Positions 38,974-48,134 are shown, counted from the first letter of the stretch. The stretch is DNA of 64,000 nt from an uncultured Paracoccaceae bacterium (GCA_947494675.1 CANLVP010000001.1:992001-1056000); one strand, 5' to 3'. Numbers and translations are program-made. Notes: a model not told the origin generated them from the sequence alone.

Positions 38974-40769
38974 TCAGGGTCCTTTATCAGTTCGGTCAGT
39001 TCAAATTTCGTCACGTCTACCAGCCCAAGATCACTAATCCGTAACTCTGGAATGACGACAAGCGCCAGCAGTGAATGCTGCATATAGGCATTGTTCAACG
39101 TGCAGCCGCAGTCCGCCATCGCGGCAACCATGCGGTCCGCACCGGCTGCGACCTCAGCGGCGGGGCTGTCAGACATCAACCCGGCAATCGGCAGCTTCAC
39201 CAGCGCGATCTCAGCCCCGTCTTTCCAGACAGAGATGCCGCCGCCGACCTCGCCCAGCCGATTGGCCGCCTGCGCCATCATCGCCCGGTCTGTGCCCACA
39301 ACGATCATATGGTGGCTGTCATGCGCCACGGTTGAGGCCATTGCCATCTTGCCCGAATACCCAAAGCCGCTGACAAATCCATTGACCACATCGCCCGTCG
39401 CCCGGTGCCGTTCGACCAGCGCGATCTGGCACACGCCGCCTTCGCCCTCGACCACGCCATCCACTACGGGCAAATCCGCCTCCAACGCTTTGGTCGGGGC
39501 CTGATTTTCGACCACACCGATCACGCGGGCCGTCACGCGGTTGCGCCCCTCGGGGGCGGCAACCTCAAAATCCGTATCCGCCAGAACCTTACCCATGCGC
39601 ATCGTCGCTCGCGCATCATCGGGCCAAGCATAATGCGGGCAATCCACCGTGATCTTGCCGTCCCTCGCGACGGTCTGACCGCGTGCAATCACCTCTTCAA
39701 TCGGCAGCGTCGTCAGATCAGAGGTCAGGATCATATCTGCCCGCCGTCCCGGCGCAATCGACCCCAGCTCGCGTTCCAACCCAAAGTGGGTGGCGGTGTT
39801 GATCGTCGCCATCTGCAAGGCCACCACAGGTTCACAGCCGCAGGCAATCGCATGCCGCACAACCCGGTTCATATGCCCGTCGTTCACCAACGTCCCGGCC
39901 ATGCAATCATCGGTGCACAGGATAAAGTTCCGCGGATCCAGACCCTTCTCCGTCACTGCCGTGATCTGGCTTTCAACGTCATACCACGCCGACCCCAGCC
40001 GCATCATCGACCGCATCCCATTGCGCACCCGCGCAATCGCGTCCGCCTCTGCGGTGCCTTCGTGATCGTCCGCCGCACCGCCCGCCACATAAGCGCTAAA
40101 GTCTCGACCCTTATCCGGACTGGCGTAATGCCCACCCACGGTTTTGCCTGAATTCATCGTCGCCGCCATCTCGGCCAGCATCTGCGCATCGCCGTTGATC
40201 ACACCGGGAAAGTTCATCATCTCGCCCAAACCGATGATCCCCGGCCATGCCATCGCCTCGGCCACGTCATCGGCCGAAATCTCAAAGCCCGTCGTCTCAA
40301 GCCCCGGCGCAGAGGGCGCACAGGACGGCATCTGCGTGTAGATATTGACGGGCTGCATCAGCGCCTCGTCATGCATCATCCGCACGCCGCGCAGGCCAAG
40401 CACATTGGCGATCTCATGGGGGTCGGTGAACATCGTCGTGGTGCCATGCGGGATCACGGCAGCCGCAAATTCTGCAGGTGTCAGCATCCCGCTTTCGATA
40501 TGCATATGCCCATCACAGAGACCGGGGATCAGATAGCGACCCGCCGCCTCAATCACCCGTGTGTCAGGACCAATACAATGCGATGCATCCGGCCCGACAT
40601 AGGCAAAGCGCCCATCGGCAACAGCGACCTGCCAGCCGTCCAGAACTTCGCGGCTTTGCACGTTGACCAGCTTACCGCCACGCACGACCAAGTCGGCATG
40701 CGCGCGCCCTGCCGCCACCGCGACCAAGCGCGGCGCAACCTCTGCCCATGATGTGATGTGATGTTCCAT
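38970..40769 (-). CDS. ade: Adenine deaminase
   Basis: A 599-aa metal-dependent amidohydrolase turning adenine into hypoxanthine and ammonia. It has the metal motif GLCDGHMHIESGMLTPAEFA, TTTMFTDPHEIANVLG, the ILCTDDCMAGTLVNDGHMNRVVRHAI block, and SIAPGRRADMIL. The deaminase domain (GFSG...VAHDSHHMIVVG) follows. The ATG at 40769 is used; an in-frame GTG at 40784 is possible. It starts about 40 bp after the tspO stop in the same direction. It is the purine catabolism partner of amn. Confidence 0.93.
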   Translation of the reverse strand: MEHHITSWAEVAPRLVAVAAGRAHADLVVRGGKLVNVQSREVLDGWQVAVADGRFAYVGPDASHCIGPDTRVIEAAGRYLIPGLCDGHMHIESGMLTPAEFAAAVIPHGTTTMFTDPHEIANVLGLRGVRMMHDEALMQPVNIYTQMPSCAPSAPGLETTGFEISADDVAEAMAWPGIIGLGEMMNFPGVINGDAQMLAEMAATMNSGKTVGGHYASPDKGRDFSAYVAGGAADDHEGTAEADAIARVRNGMRSMMRLGSAWYDVESQITAVTEKGLDPRNFILCTDDCMAGTLVNDGHMNRVVRHAIACGCEPVVALQMATINTATHFGLERELGSIAPGRRADMILTSDLTTLPIEEVIARGQTVARDGKITVDCPHYAWPDDARATMRMGKVLADTDFEVAAPEGRNRVTARVIGVVENQAPTKALEADLPVVDGVVEGEGGVCQIALVERHRATGDVVNGFVSGFGYSGKMAMASTVAHDSHHMIVVGTDRAMMAQAANRLGEVGGGISVWKDGAEIALVKLPIAGLMSDSPAAEVAAGADRMVAAMADCGCTLNNAYMQHSLLALVVIPELRISDLGLVDVTKFELTELIKDPE

Positions 40770-40809
40770 CCCCAAAAATGTCACCGTTTGGGGCGGTCCA
40801 CAAGGGGGG

Positions 40810-41289
40810 TCAGTGCGTGTTGAACTCCAACGGCTTCTGGTCCGGGTTCAGACGCACAATGCTCATGTTCAGCGCCGCCGCGACACAGACCCACACCATG
40901 TAGGGCACAAAGGCCATGCCAGCCCAGAAATCCAGGCTGAACGACGTGATCATGCAACCCAGCACCGAAAACCACAGCCCCGCCATGGCCATCAGCGACG
41001 CTTTCCAATGGCGCAACCCAAAGAACACAGGCGTCCACAGCGTGTTGAACGCGATTTGCAGCGCCCAAAAGGCCAGCGCATAACCGCTGCCCTCAAGCAC
41101 TGCGACCCGCGCACCGGCAAAGGACATCAGGATATAGATGCTGGTCCAGGCGATGGGAAAGACCCAGTTGGGCGGCACCCATGTGGGCTTATTCAGCCCC
41201 TTGTACCACAGCCCCGTTGGGAATAGCGCCCCCGTGGCCCCCGCAGCCCCGCAAGCCACAAAGAACATCGCAAACAACATCCAGTCCAT
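40810..41289 (-). CDS. tspO: Tryptophan-rich sensory protein TspO (CrtK)
   Basis: A 159-aa membrane protein with five helices and the family pattern WYKGLNKPTWVPPNWVFPIAWTSIYILMS. In Rhodobacter, TspO negatively regulates photosynthesis-gene expression in response to oxygen and tetrapyrroles. AAAGGAG lies 8 bp before the ATG at 41289, so this start is preferred over the GTG at 41298, which overlaps the Shine-Dalgarno sequence. It is 24 bp after crtB and is part of the crtI-crtB-tspO operon. Function is inferred from Rhodobacter homologues. Confidence 0.93.
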   Translation of the reverse strand: MDWMLFAMFFVACGAAGATGALFPTGLWYKGLNKPTWVPPNWVFPIAWTSIYILMSFAGARVAVLEGSGYALAFWALQIAFNTLWTPVFFGLRHWKASLMAMAGLWFSVLGCMITSFSLDFWAGMAFVPYMVWVCVAAALNMSIVRLNPDQKPLEFNTH

Positions 41290-41313
41290 GATCGGCACTC
41301 CTTTGCGACAGGC

Positions 41314-42333
41314 TTACGCCTGCGGCGAACCTTTGCCAATGCCGTCCCGCGCTGCAAGATCGGCCAGAACGCCAATCACAGCTGCAGAACGCGGCTCATT
41401 ACGCTGCCCGCGCGCGGCGGCATCCACCAGAAACGCAACCTCTGGCAGCGGATCGGCATAGATCAACGCAGATCGCGGCATCACCGTTGAGACCGCGGCC
41501 ATAACACCGGCCTGCCCCATCCAAAGCGCCTTTTGCCAGGACGCCGTATGCGCGCGCTGCGTAATCGAATTGTAATGCTGCTTGCGCACTTCGCCGCCGA
41601 TCCCGGCATAGATCAATCGCGCGGCCCAAATCCCCATCCGCGCCCCGCGAGGTAACGCACCAATCCCGGCCTCTGACCGCCGATAAAGACGATCCGCCTC
41701 AGCCAAGAGCGCCTTGACCATGCGCCGCACTTCCGGTGTCGGAAGCGGGTTGGCCATGAACATGTCTGGCGTAAATCCGTCTTTCGCCAGCCAGTCGGTG
41801 GGTAGATAAATCCGGCCTGCCCGCGCGTCCTCACCCACGTCACGGGCGATATTGGTCAACTGCATCGCAACGCCCAGATCACAGGCCCGGGCCAGCGCCT
41901 CGCGGCCCCGCACGCGCATCAGCACGCACATCATTGCGCCTACGGCGCTTGCAACCCTCGCAGAATAGCCGCGCACGTCCGACAAGGTGGCATAACGGTG
42001 CTCTGCCGCATCCCAGGCCAGCCCCTCCAGCAGCGCCTCTGGCAAGGCGCGCGGCATCTCAAACGCGTCAACAATAGCGGCAAAGGCTCGGTCTTCGGGC
42101 GCATCCTTGGGCCGCCCGGCATAGGCCAGATCAAGCCTGTCCCGCAGCCGTAATACCGCTGCCGCCTTGTTCTGCCCCTCGTCCACCTCATCATCGGCCA
42201 GCCTGCAAAAGGCATAAAGCGCAAGTGCCGGGTCGCGCACGCTGCCGGGCAACAGCTTGCTTGCCGCATGAAAACTCAGCGACCCGGTGCGGATCACCTC
42301 ACGGCAATGGTGCAGATCATCTTCGCGGATCAT
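41314..42333 (-). CDS. crtB: Phytoene synthase
   Basis: A 339-aa squalene/phytoene synthase-fold enzyme joining two GGPP molecules into phytoene. The first Asp-rich motif is CRLADDEVDEGQ and the second is DVGEDARAGRIYLPTDWL, with GVAMQLTNIARDVGED between. The N-terminus is short and the C-terminus carries an alpha-helical tail. The ATG overlaps the crtI stop (ATGA), so the two carotenoid enzymes are coupled. The first step of the spheroidene pathway is therefore encoded here. Confidence 0.95.
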   Translation of the reverse strand: MIREDDLHHCREVIRTGSLSFHAASKLLPGSVRDPALALYAFCRLADDEVDEGQNKAAAVLRLRDRLDLAYAGRPKDAPEDRAFAAIVDAFEMPRALPEALLEGLAWDAAEHRYATLSDVRGYSARVASAVGAMMCVLMRVRGREALARACDLGVAMQLTNIARDVGEDARAGRIYLPTDWLAKDGFTPDMFMANPLPTPEVRRMVKALLAEADRLYRRSEAGIGALPRGARMGIWAARLIYAGIGGEVRKQHYNSITQRAHTASWQKALWMGQAGVMAAVSTVMPRSALIYADPLPEVAFLVDAAARGQRNEPRSAAVIGVLADLAARDGIGKGSPQA

Positions 42334-43859
42334 TCGGCGGCCACCTTCATCTGCGGACGCGCGGGCGCTGCGGGTACCATAGCATCCAAAACCTCGGCAC
42401 TGCTGACAACGCCCGGCACACCTGCACCGGGATGGGTGCCAGCCCCGACCAGATACAGACCCTTGGCTTCTTCGCTGACATTATGGGGCCGGAACCACGC
42501 GCTTTGCAGAATGCGTGGCTCAATCGAAAATCCAGAGCCGTTGGGCGACAGATACCGGTCGCGGAAATCCTCGGGCGTAAAAACCAATTCTTCGGTCAAA
42601 TGATCCTCGAACCCAGGGATCAACCCGCTCAGCACCTTGGCGACCTTGGCCTTATAAACCGTCGCTTCTTTCGCCCAATCCACCGGATTGTCGTGACCCA
42701 GATGCGGCACCGGGCTGAGGGCGTAAAACGTATCATCTCCCGCAGGTGCTACGCTTGGATCGGTCACAGCCGGGCGATGCACATAAAGCGACATGTCCTC
42801 CGCCAGCTTGCCCTTGATGAAAATGTCCCGCAGCAACCCCTCGTATCGTGGCCCCGCCATGATAGTGTGATGCCCCACATCGGCCCATTTGTCCGCCGTG
42901 CCCTTGGTGCCAAAATACCAAACGAACAGCCCCATGGACCACTTGCGGCTCGCAACCTTTTTCGTGGTCCAGCGTTTGCGCGGCGCATCGCGCATCAAAT
43001 GCGTATAGGTGTGACCAGCGTCCGCATTGCTGACCACCAGCGGCGCTGCAATCCGCTCGCCACCTTTTAGCCTGACCCCTTGCGCCTTGCCATTGGAAAC
43101 CTCAATCCGGTCCACCTCTGCGCCGAACCTGATCTGGCCGCCTTGGCTGCGCACCACCTTGGCCATCGCATCGGCAATCGCCTGCACACCACCCATGGCG
43201 TAATGCACGCCGAATTCTTTTTCGAGGTATCCGACAAGCGCATACATGCTGGTCACATTCATCGGGTCACCGCCGATAAACAGCGGATGGAACGACAGCG
43301 CCATGCGCAACCGCTCATCCTTGACCCGTGCCTTTGCCAGCCCAAGGATCGACCGATCCGCCCGCAGCACCGCAAACTCCGGCAGCACTTTGACCGTCTC
43401 CCAAAGCCGGTGCATCGGCTTGGTCAGCATCCCCTCAAACCCCACGACATAGCGCCGATAGGAATCCCGCAGAAACCGTCGGTAGCCCGCGACATCCTTG
43501 GGATTGAACTTGGCAATCTCGGCTTCCATCCGGGCGGTGTCGCTGCACGCTTCAAATACCGACCCGTCGCCCCACTTGATCTGATAGAAGGTCTCAAGCG
43601 GCTTCAACGTGACATCCTTGTGGAAATCCCGCCCACAGGCCGCCCAAAGCTTTTCGTAAACCTGCGGCACTGTGATAATCGTCGGCCCCAGATCAAAGCG
43701 ATGCCCGCCTCTGCTGATACTCGACCCACGCCCCCCGGCCCGATCCAGCCGGTCCAGCACGGTCACATCATACCCCTTTGCCCCCAGCCGCATCGCAGCC
43801 GAAAGCCCACCCAAACCGGCGCCAATCACGATGGCAGAGGGGTCATCCACAGATTCCAT
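42330..43859 (-). CDS. crtI: Phytoene desaturase (neurosporene-forming type)
   Basis: A 509-aa FAD-dependent CrtI desaturase. The N-terminal dinucleotide motif is VIGAGLGGLSAAMRLGAKGYDVTVLDRLDRAGGRGS. SSAEVLDAMVPAAP and the HPGAGVPGVVSSAEVLD segment close the C-terminal FAD-binding region. In organisms with crtA this enzyme usually performs three desaturations toward neurosporene; that stop point is an inference. Its ATG at 43859 is read from a control region shared with crtA that contains two PpsR-type boxes. crtB and tspO follow in the same operon. Confidence 0.95.
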   Translation of the reverse strand: MESVDDPSAIVIGAGLGGLSAAMRLGAKGYDVTVLDRLDRAGGRGSSISRGGHRFDLGPTIITVPQVYEKLWAACGRDFHKDVTLKPLETFYQIKWGDGSVFEACSDTARMEAEIAKFNPKDVAGYRRFLRDSYRRYVVGFEGMLTKPMHRLWETVKVLPEFAVLRADRSILGLAKARVKDERLRMALSFHPLFIGGDPMNVTSMYALVGYLEKEFGVHYAMGGVQAIADAMAKVVRSQGGQIRFGAEVDRIEVSNGKAQGVRLKGGERIAAPLVVSNADAGHTYTHLMRDAPRKRWTTKKVASRKWSMGLFVWYFGTKGTADKWADVGHHTIMAGPRYEGLLRDIFIKGKLAEDMSLYVHRPAVTDPSVAPAGDDTFYALSPVPHLGHDNPVDWAKEATVYKAKVAKVLSGLIPGFEDHLTEELVFTPEDFRDRYLSPNGSGFSIEPRILQSAWFRPHNVSEEAKGLYLVGAGTHPGAGVPGVVSSAEVLDAMVPAAPARPQMKVAAE

Positions 43860-43875
43860 ACCATCAGACTAGAAG

Positions 43876-43893
43876 TGTCAGCTTTAGTTTACA
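43876..43893. promoter_or_regulatory. PpsR/CrtJ-type box 1 (TGT-N12-ACA)
   Basis: TGTCAGCTTTAGTTTACA matches the TGT-N12-ACA consensus for PpsR/CrtJ exactly. It is 17-34 bp upstream of the crtI ATG and could cover that promoter. Cooperative binding with box 2, centred 66 bp away, is suggested by their spacing. Confidence 0.75.
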
Positions 43894-43941
43894 ATGATCT
43901 TGCGGAGTTACGTTGACATAGCCCATCGGAATCGCGTCAAA

Positions 43942-43959
43942 TGTCTAGGCAAGTTGACA
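43942..43959. promoter_or_regulatory. PpsR/CrtJ-type box 2 (TGT-N12-ACA)
   Basis: TGTCTAGGCAAGTTGACA matches the consensus exactly, with the extra C and G next to TGT and ACA, as in strong PpsR sites. It overlaps the in-frame ATG at 43941, which argues that the crtA protein starts downstream, at the GTG 43974. Confidence 0.8.
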
Positions 43960-43973
43960 CCAAAGGGCCAAAT

Positions 43974-44678
43974 GTGAGCCAGACCGTCACCCTTTCCTTC
44001 TTCCGCTTCACCGGGTTCTCGACCCGTGCCTGGGCGTTGATGATGATGGGTCTGGCGCGCGGGCCATTGGGCAAAACGCCCGACATCGGCTTTTGGAAAC
44101 TTTGCGGATCGGGTACCGGCCACGGCTTCAATCTCACCCTCAATCCATCCGTGATCGCGATCCTTGCGGTGTGGCCAGATGCCGAAACGGCCCGTAATAG
44201 GGTCGAATCCGCGCCGATTTTTAACACCTTCCGCAACCGCGCCAAGGAAAGCTGGTCGGTGCTTTTAACCCCCACCTCGGTGCGCGGCGCGTGGGATGGC
44301 AGCACCCCCTTTGCTGCGACCACCAACCAGTCCGCCGGGCCGATGGCTGCCCTGACCCGTGCCGCGATCCGGCGCAAGATCATCCCGCGCTTCTGGCGGC
44401 AGGTCCCCGACATCTCCGCCAACATCGGCGCGGACCCGAACGTCACCTTCAAAATCGGCATCGGCGAAGTTCCGATGCTGGATCAGGTCACTTTTTCGAT
44501 CTGGCCCGACAAATCCGCAATGGATGCCTTTGCCCGCACCGGACCGCATGGTGCCGCGATCAAAGCCGTCCGTGAAGGCGACTGGTTCGCTGAGGAACTC
44601 TTCGCCCGTTTCACCGTCCACTCGGACATCGGCACATGGGGTGGCACCTCCCCCCTCGCCGGATTGGAGGCCGCATGA
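43974..44678 (+). CDS. crtA: Spheroidene monooxygenase
   Basis: A 234-aa CrtA that introduces the C2 keto group to give spheroidenone in oxygen-exposed cells. The N-terminus VSQTVTLSFFRFTGFSTRAWALMMMGLARGPLG matches the family. KLCGSGTGHGFNLTLNPSVIAILAVWPDAE and SVLLTPTSVRGAWDGSTPFA follow. The GTG at 43974 is chosen because a PpsR box covers the alternative ATG at 43941. The stop overlaps the bchI ATG (ATGA), so crtA and bchI are coupled. It reads from the region divergent to crtI. Confidence 0.92.
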   Translation: MSQTVTLSFFRFTGFSTRAWALMMMGLARGPLGKTPDIGFWKLCGSGTGHGFNLTLNPSVIAILAVWPDAETARNRVESAPIFNTFRNRAKESWSVLLTPTSVRGAWDGSTPFAATTNQSAGPMAALTRAAIRRKIIPRFWRQVPDISANIGADPNVTFKIGIGEVPMLDQVTFSIWPDKSAMDAFARTGPHGAAIKAVREGDWFAEELFARFTVHSDIGTWGGTSPLAGLEAA

Positions 44679-45679
44679 CCAACCCTTTCCCTTTCTCCGC
44701 CATCGTCGGTCAGGAAGAGATGAAGCAAGCGATGATCCTCACGGCCATCGACCCCTCCATCGGCGGCGTGCTGGTCTTTGGCGATCGCGGCACAGGCAAG
44801 TCCACCGCCGTTCGCGCATTGGCTGCTTTGCTGCCCCCGATCCGCGCCGTAAAAGGTTGCCCCGTGAACTCCGAAAAGCCCGCGTTAGTGCCTGAATGGG
44901 CCGGTTTAGGGTCGAAACGCACCGCCGAACGCCCCACACCGGTCGTCGATCTGCCCCTTGGCGCGACAGAGGATCGCGTGACTGGCGCGCTCGATATCGA
45001 AAAGGCGCTGGCCCACGGCGAGAAGGCCTTTGAACCCGGCCTGCTCGCGCGCGCAAATCGCGGTTATCTCTATATTGATGAGGTCAACTTGCTTGAAGAT
45101 CACATCGTTGATCTGCTGCTCGACGTCGCCCAATCCGGCGAAAACGTCGTCGAACGCGAGGGGCTCTCGATCCGCCACCCCGCCCGCTTTGTCCTCGTCG
45201 GCTCCGGCAACCCCGAAGAAGGCGAATTGCGCCCGCAACTCCTTGATCGTTTCGGTCTCTCGGTTGAGGTCGCAAGCCCCAAAGACGTCGACACCCGCAT
45301 CGAAGTGATCAAACGCCGCGATGCCTATGAAAATGACAACGCCGCTTTCATGCTGCGCTGGCAGGCCGAAGATGCCGCGATCCGCGACCGTATCCTTAAG
45401 GCGCGCAAGGCCCTGAAACGGCTCAAAACGCCGGAACAGACACTGCGTGACGTGGCAGAGCTTTGCCTCGCACTCGGCTCTGACGGCTTACGCGGGGAAC
45501 TGACCCTCCTCAAAGCCGCCCGCGCCCATGCCGCGTTCCGCAATGATACCGCCCTCACCCGCGGTCACGTCCGCGCAGCCGCCCCAATGGCGCTGCGCCA
45601 CCGGCTGCGTCGTGACCCGCTGGACGAGGCCGGTTCAGGCACCCGCGTCACACGCGTGATCGAAGATGTCCTTGGATAG
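44675..45679 (+). CDS. bchI: Magnesium chelatase subunit BchI
   Basis: A 334-aa AAA+ ATPase of Mg-chelatase, which with BchD and BchH inserts Mg2+ into protoporphyrin IX. It has Walker A GDRGTGKS, the LPLGATEDRVTGALDIEKALAHGEKAFEPGLLARANRGYLYIDEVNLLEDH segment with Walker B, sensor 1 VLVGSGNPEEGELRPQLLDRFGL and the C-terminal lid. The start MTNPFPFSAIVGQEEMKQAM overlaps the crtA stop and is preferred over the longer frame from 44636. bchD overlaps the end by 14 bases. Confidence 0.96.
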   Translation: MTNPFPFSAIVGQEEMKQAMILTAIDPSIGGVLVFGDRGTGKSTAVRALAALLPPIRAVKGCPVNSEKPALVPEWAGLGSKRTAERPTPVVDLPLGATEDRVTGALDIEKALAHGEKAFEPGLLARANRGYLYIDEVNLLEDHIVDLLLDVAQSGENVVEREGLSIRHPARFVLVGSGNPEEGELRPQLLDRFGLSVEVASPKDVDTRIEVIKRRDAYENDNAAFMLRWQAEDAAIRDRILKARKALKRLKTPEQTLRDVAELCLALGSDGLRGELTLLKAARAHAAFRNDTALTRGHVRAAAPMALRHRLRRDPLDEAGSGTRVTRVIEDVLG

Positions 45680-47294
45680 CCCCTGGGATCGGGCCCTTTT
45701 GGCCCTGCGCCTTTTGGCGATTGATCCCGGTCTGGGCGGCATCACCATCCGCGCCCGCGCAGGGCCTGTGCGTGACGGTTTGGCCGCGAGCCTCGATGTC
45801 TTGGGCAGTGCCCTGACAAAGCTTCACCCAGCAATGACAGACGACGTCTTGTTGGGTGGAATGGACCTGTCAGCGACACTTGCCGCAGGGCATGTCGTCC
45901 ATAAACAGGGTCTATTGCAGGGCAAACAGCCCCTCGTGCTGACAATGGCCGAACGCACGCCCGCCGGTTTCGCCGCCCGCGTTTCCGCACATCTTGATAC
46001 AGGCGGCGGCCCCCTGATTGCCTTCGACGAAGGTGCCGATACGGACGAGATTGTCCCGACCGCCCTTGCCGAACGCATGGCGTTCCACATCGATCTGAAC
46101 GATGTCCGCCACGGAGAGGTGAACCTGTCGAATACCCCCCTGCCCACGGCCTATCTCACCACCCATACCCCCGCGCAACTGGCACAGATCGTCACGGTCG
46201 CTGCGCAATGTGGCATCAGCAGCCTGCGCGCCCCGAGCTTTGCGCTTCGCGCCGCACAGGCCCACGCGGTCCTGAACGGACGCAAAGCCGTCTCTGACGA
46301 AGACATCGCGACCGCCTGCACGCTGGTCTTCGCCCACCGCGCGACCCAAATGCCCGAGGCAGAACCACCCACCCCAGAATCAGAATCAGAGCCTAATTCG
46401 GGCGAAAAGACCCAAATTACCGACCTCGACCTCCCTAACGAGCTCTTGCTCGACGCCATCCGCGCAATGCTCCCCGATGACCTGCTCGACCGGGTTGCTG
46501 CCGCCAAGAACCGCAGCGGCAAGGGCAATGGCACAGGTGCGACTCGCAAGGGCAACCGCCGGGGCCGTCCCCTACCAAGCCGTGCGGGCCGCAAAGGCGA
46601 CGATGCCCGTATCGACCTTGTGGCGACCCTACGCACCGCCGCCCCTTGGCAAACGATCCGCCGCCGTGAATCTGGCCGCGATGGCCTGCAAATCCGCGCC
46701 AGTGACTTCCGCACCAAACGCTTCGAAGAACGCTCTGACCGCCTGCTTATCTTTGCCGTCGATGCCTCCGGCTCTGCCGCTCTTGCGCGTCTGGCCGAGG
46801 CAAAGGGCGCCGTCGAACTGCTCCTCGCACAAGCCTATGCCCGGCGCGATCACGTCGCCTTGGTCAGCTTTCGTGGCACCGAAGCCGAAGTGCTTTTGCC
46901 GCCCACCCGCAGCCTCGTGCAAACCAAACGCCGCTTGGCCAGCCTCCCCGGCGGCGGCGGCACACCCCTCGCCGCTGGCCTCCAAACAGCGCTTGAACAG
47001 GCGCTCCATGCCGGACGGCGCGGCCTGACACCGACCATCTGCATTCTGACCGACGGTCGTGCCAATATCGCCCGCGACGGCACCGCGAACCGCGCCCAAG
47101 CCGCAGCTGACGCCCAGCAGATGGCCCAAACCATTCACGCCCAAGGTGTTGAAGCGCTCGTGATCGACACCGGTAACCGGTCCGCAGAGGCGCTCAAAGC
47201 CCTTTCACAGACACTGAATGCGCCCTATTTGCCGCTGCCCCGCGCCGATGCCAACCGGCTGTCTGCTGCGGTGACAGACGCACTTGGCGACTAG
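45666..47294 (+). CDS. bchD: Magnesium chelatase subunit BchD
   Basis: A 542-aa platform subunit of Mg-chelatase. The N-terminal domain is AAA-like and degenerate. An acidic, Ser/Pro/Glu-rich linker (EAEPPTPESESEPNSGEK) and a basic glycine-rich stretch follow. The C-terminal integrin-I-like domain has the MIDAS-type DASGSAALARLAEAKGAVELLLAQAYARRDHVALVSFRG and the ILTDGRANI motif. It overlaps bchI by 14 bases and is separated from bchO by 3 bp. Confidence 0.95.
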   Translation: MSLDSPWDRALLALRLLAIDPGLGGITIRARAGPVRDGLAASLDVLGSALTKLHPAMTDDVLLGGMDLSATLAAGHVVHKQGLLQGKQPLVLTMAERTPAGFAARVSAHLDTGGGPLIAFDEGADTDEIVPTALAERMAFHIDLNDVRHGEVNLSNTPLPTAYLTTHTPAQLAQIVTVAAQCGISSLRAPSFALRAAQAHAVLNGRKAVSDEDIATACTLVFAHRATQMPEAEPPTPESESEPNSGEKTQITDLDLPNELLLDAIRAMLPDDLLDRVAAAKNRSGKGNGTGATRKGNRRGRPLPSRAGRKGDDARIDLVATLRTAAPWQTIRRRESGRDGLQIRASDFRTKRFEERSDRLLIFAVDASGSAALARLAEAKGAVELLLAQAYARRDHVALVSFRGTEAEVLLPPTRSLVQTKRRLASLPGGGGTPLAAGLQTALEQALHAGRRGLTPTICILTDGRANIARDGTANRAQAAADAQQMAQTIHAQGVEALVIDTGNRSAEALKALSQTLNAPYLPLPRADANRLSAAVTDALGD

Positions 47295-47297
47295 GAC

Positions 47298-48134
47298 ATG
47301 CGCTGGCCGCCGCCATCCGATTGGCCCATGGCGACCCACAGCCGCCAGATCTTTTGCCGCCCCCACCGCTGGCACGTGCAAGAGGCAGGCACCGGCGACA
47401 CACTGCTGTTGATCCACGGTGCAGGCGGGTCCAGCCAAAGCTGGCGGGGCCTCTTTCCGATCCTTGCCCAAAACTACCATGTCGTGGCCATCGACCTCCC
47501 CGGTCAGGGGTTCACCCAATCGGGCGCGCAACGCCGCTTTGGGCTGATCCCCACGGCGCACGACCTCACCACGCTTTGTCAGGCCGAAGGCTGGCAACCC
47601 ACCCATATCGTCGGCCATTCCGCAGGGGCCGCGATTGCGCTGATGATGGCCGAGCGCCTGCGCCCGTCCAAAATCACCGGGATCAACGCAGCCCTCAGCA
47701 ACTTTCAGGGCGTCGCCGGGTTCCTCTTTCCGATCTTGGCCAAGGCGCTGGCGATGACGCCATTAACCGCAAGCGTCTTTTCCAACACCGCCTCGCGTGC
47801 CACCGTCCACCGTCTCATCAAAGGCACCGGTTCAACCCTCGATGACGCGGGCGAGGCACTTTACCTGCGGCTTGTGCGTGACACCGCCCATGTGGACGCC
47901 ACCCTGTCGATGATGGCGCAATGGGATCTGGCCCCTTTGCTTGCACAACTGCCCGACATCACAACGCCCACGCATTTCATCACCGGCAGCCGGGACACCG
48001 CCGTACCGCCAAATACCAGCGCAGATGCAGCCAAGCTCATGCCCAATGCGACCCTGACCGCGCTGGATGACCTTGGCCATCTCGCCCATGAAGAAGCCCC
48101 CGACCAGATCGCCGCCCTGATCACCGCGCAATAA
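47298..48134 (+). CDS. bchO: Alpha/beta hydrolase BchO (Mg-chelatase-associated)
   Basis: A 278-aa alpha/beta hydrolase of the BchO family, found next to bchID in phototrophic proteobacteria. The oxyanion/nucleophile region is HIVGHSAGAAIALMMAERL and the acid/His part ends DLGHLAHEEAPDQIAALI. The N-terminus RWPPPSDWPMATHSRQIFCRPHRWHVQEAG is typical. Its precise role is not settled in the literature as far as I know. It is the last gene of crtA-bchIDO and converges on cycA with a hairpin between. Confidence 0.92.
   Translation: MRWPPPSDWPMATHSRQIFCRPHRWHVQEAGTGDTLLLIHGAGGSSQSWRGLFPILAQNYHVVAIDLPGQGFTQSGAQRRFGLIPTAHDLTTLCQAEGWQPTHIVGHSAGAAIALMMAERLRPSKITGINAALSNFQGVAGFLFPILAKALAMTPLTASVFSNTASRATVHRLIKGTGSTLDDAGEALYLRLVRDTAHVDATLSMMAQWDLAPLLAQLPDITTPTHFITGSRDTAVPPNTSADAAKLMPNATLTALDDLGHLAHEEAPDQIAALITAQ

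Larger units (their letters stand above)
43860..43973. promoter_or_regulatory. Shared crtI/crtA control region
   Basis: 114 bp separate the divergent crtI and crtA starts. A TTGACA at 43913-43918 (plus strand) fits a sigma70 -35 element for crtA, with a plausible -10 at about 43936-43942. Two exact TGT-N12-ACA boxes flank it (see separate entries), one near crtI and one at the likely crtA transcription start. This arrangement suits oxygen/light repression of both operons by a PpsR/CrtJ homologue; the regulator gene itself is not in the window. Confidence 0.7.

Noticed and set aside
46930-46975. GGCGGCGG microsatellite-like stretch in bchD
   Set aside because: It encodes the conserved glycine-rich loop before TPLAAGL; coding constraint explains it.
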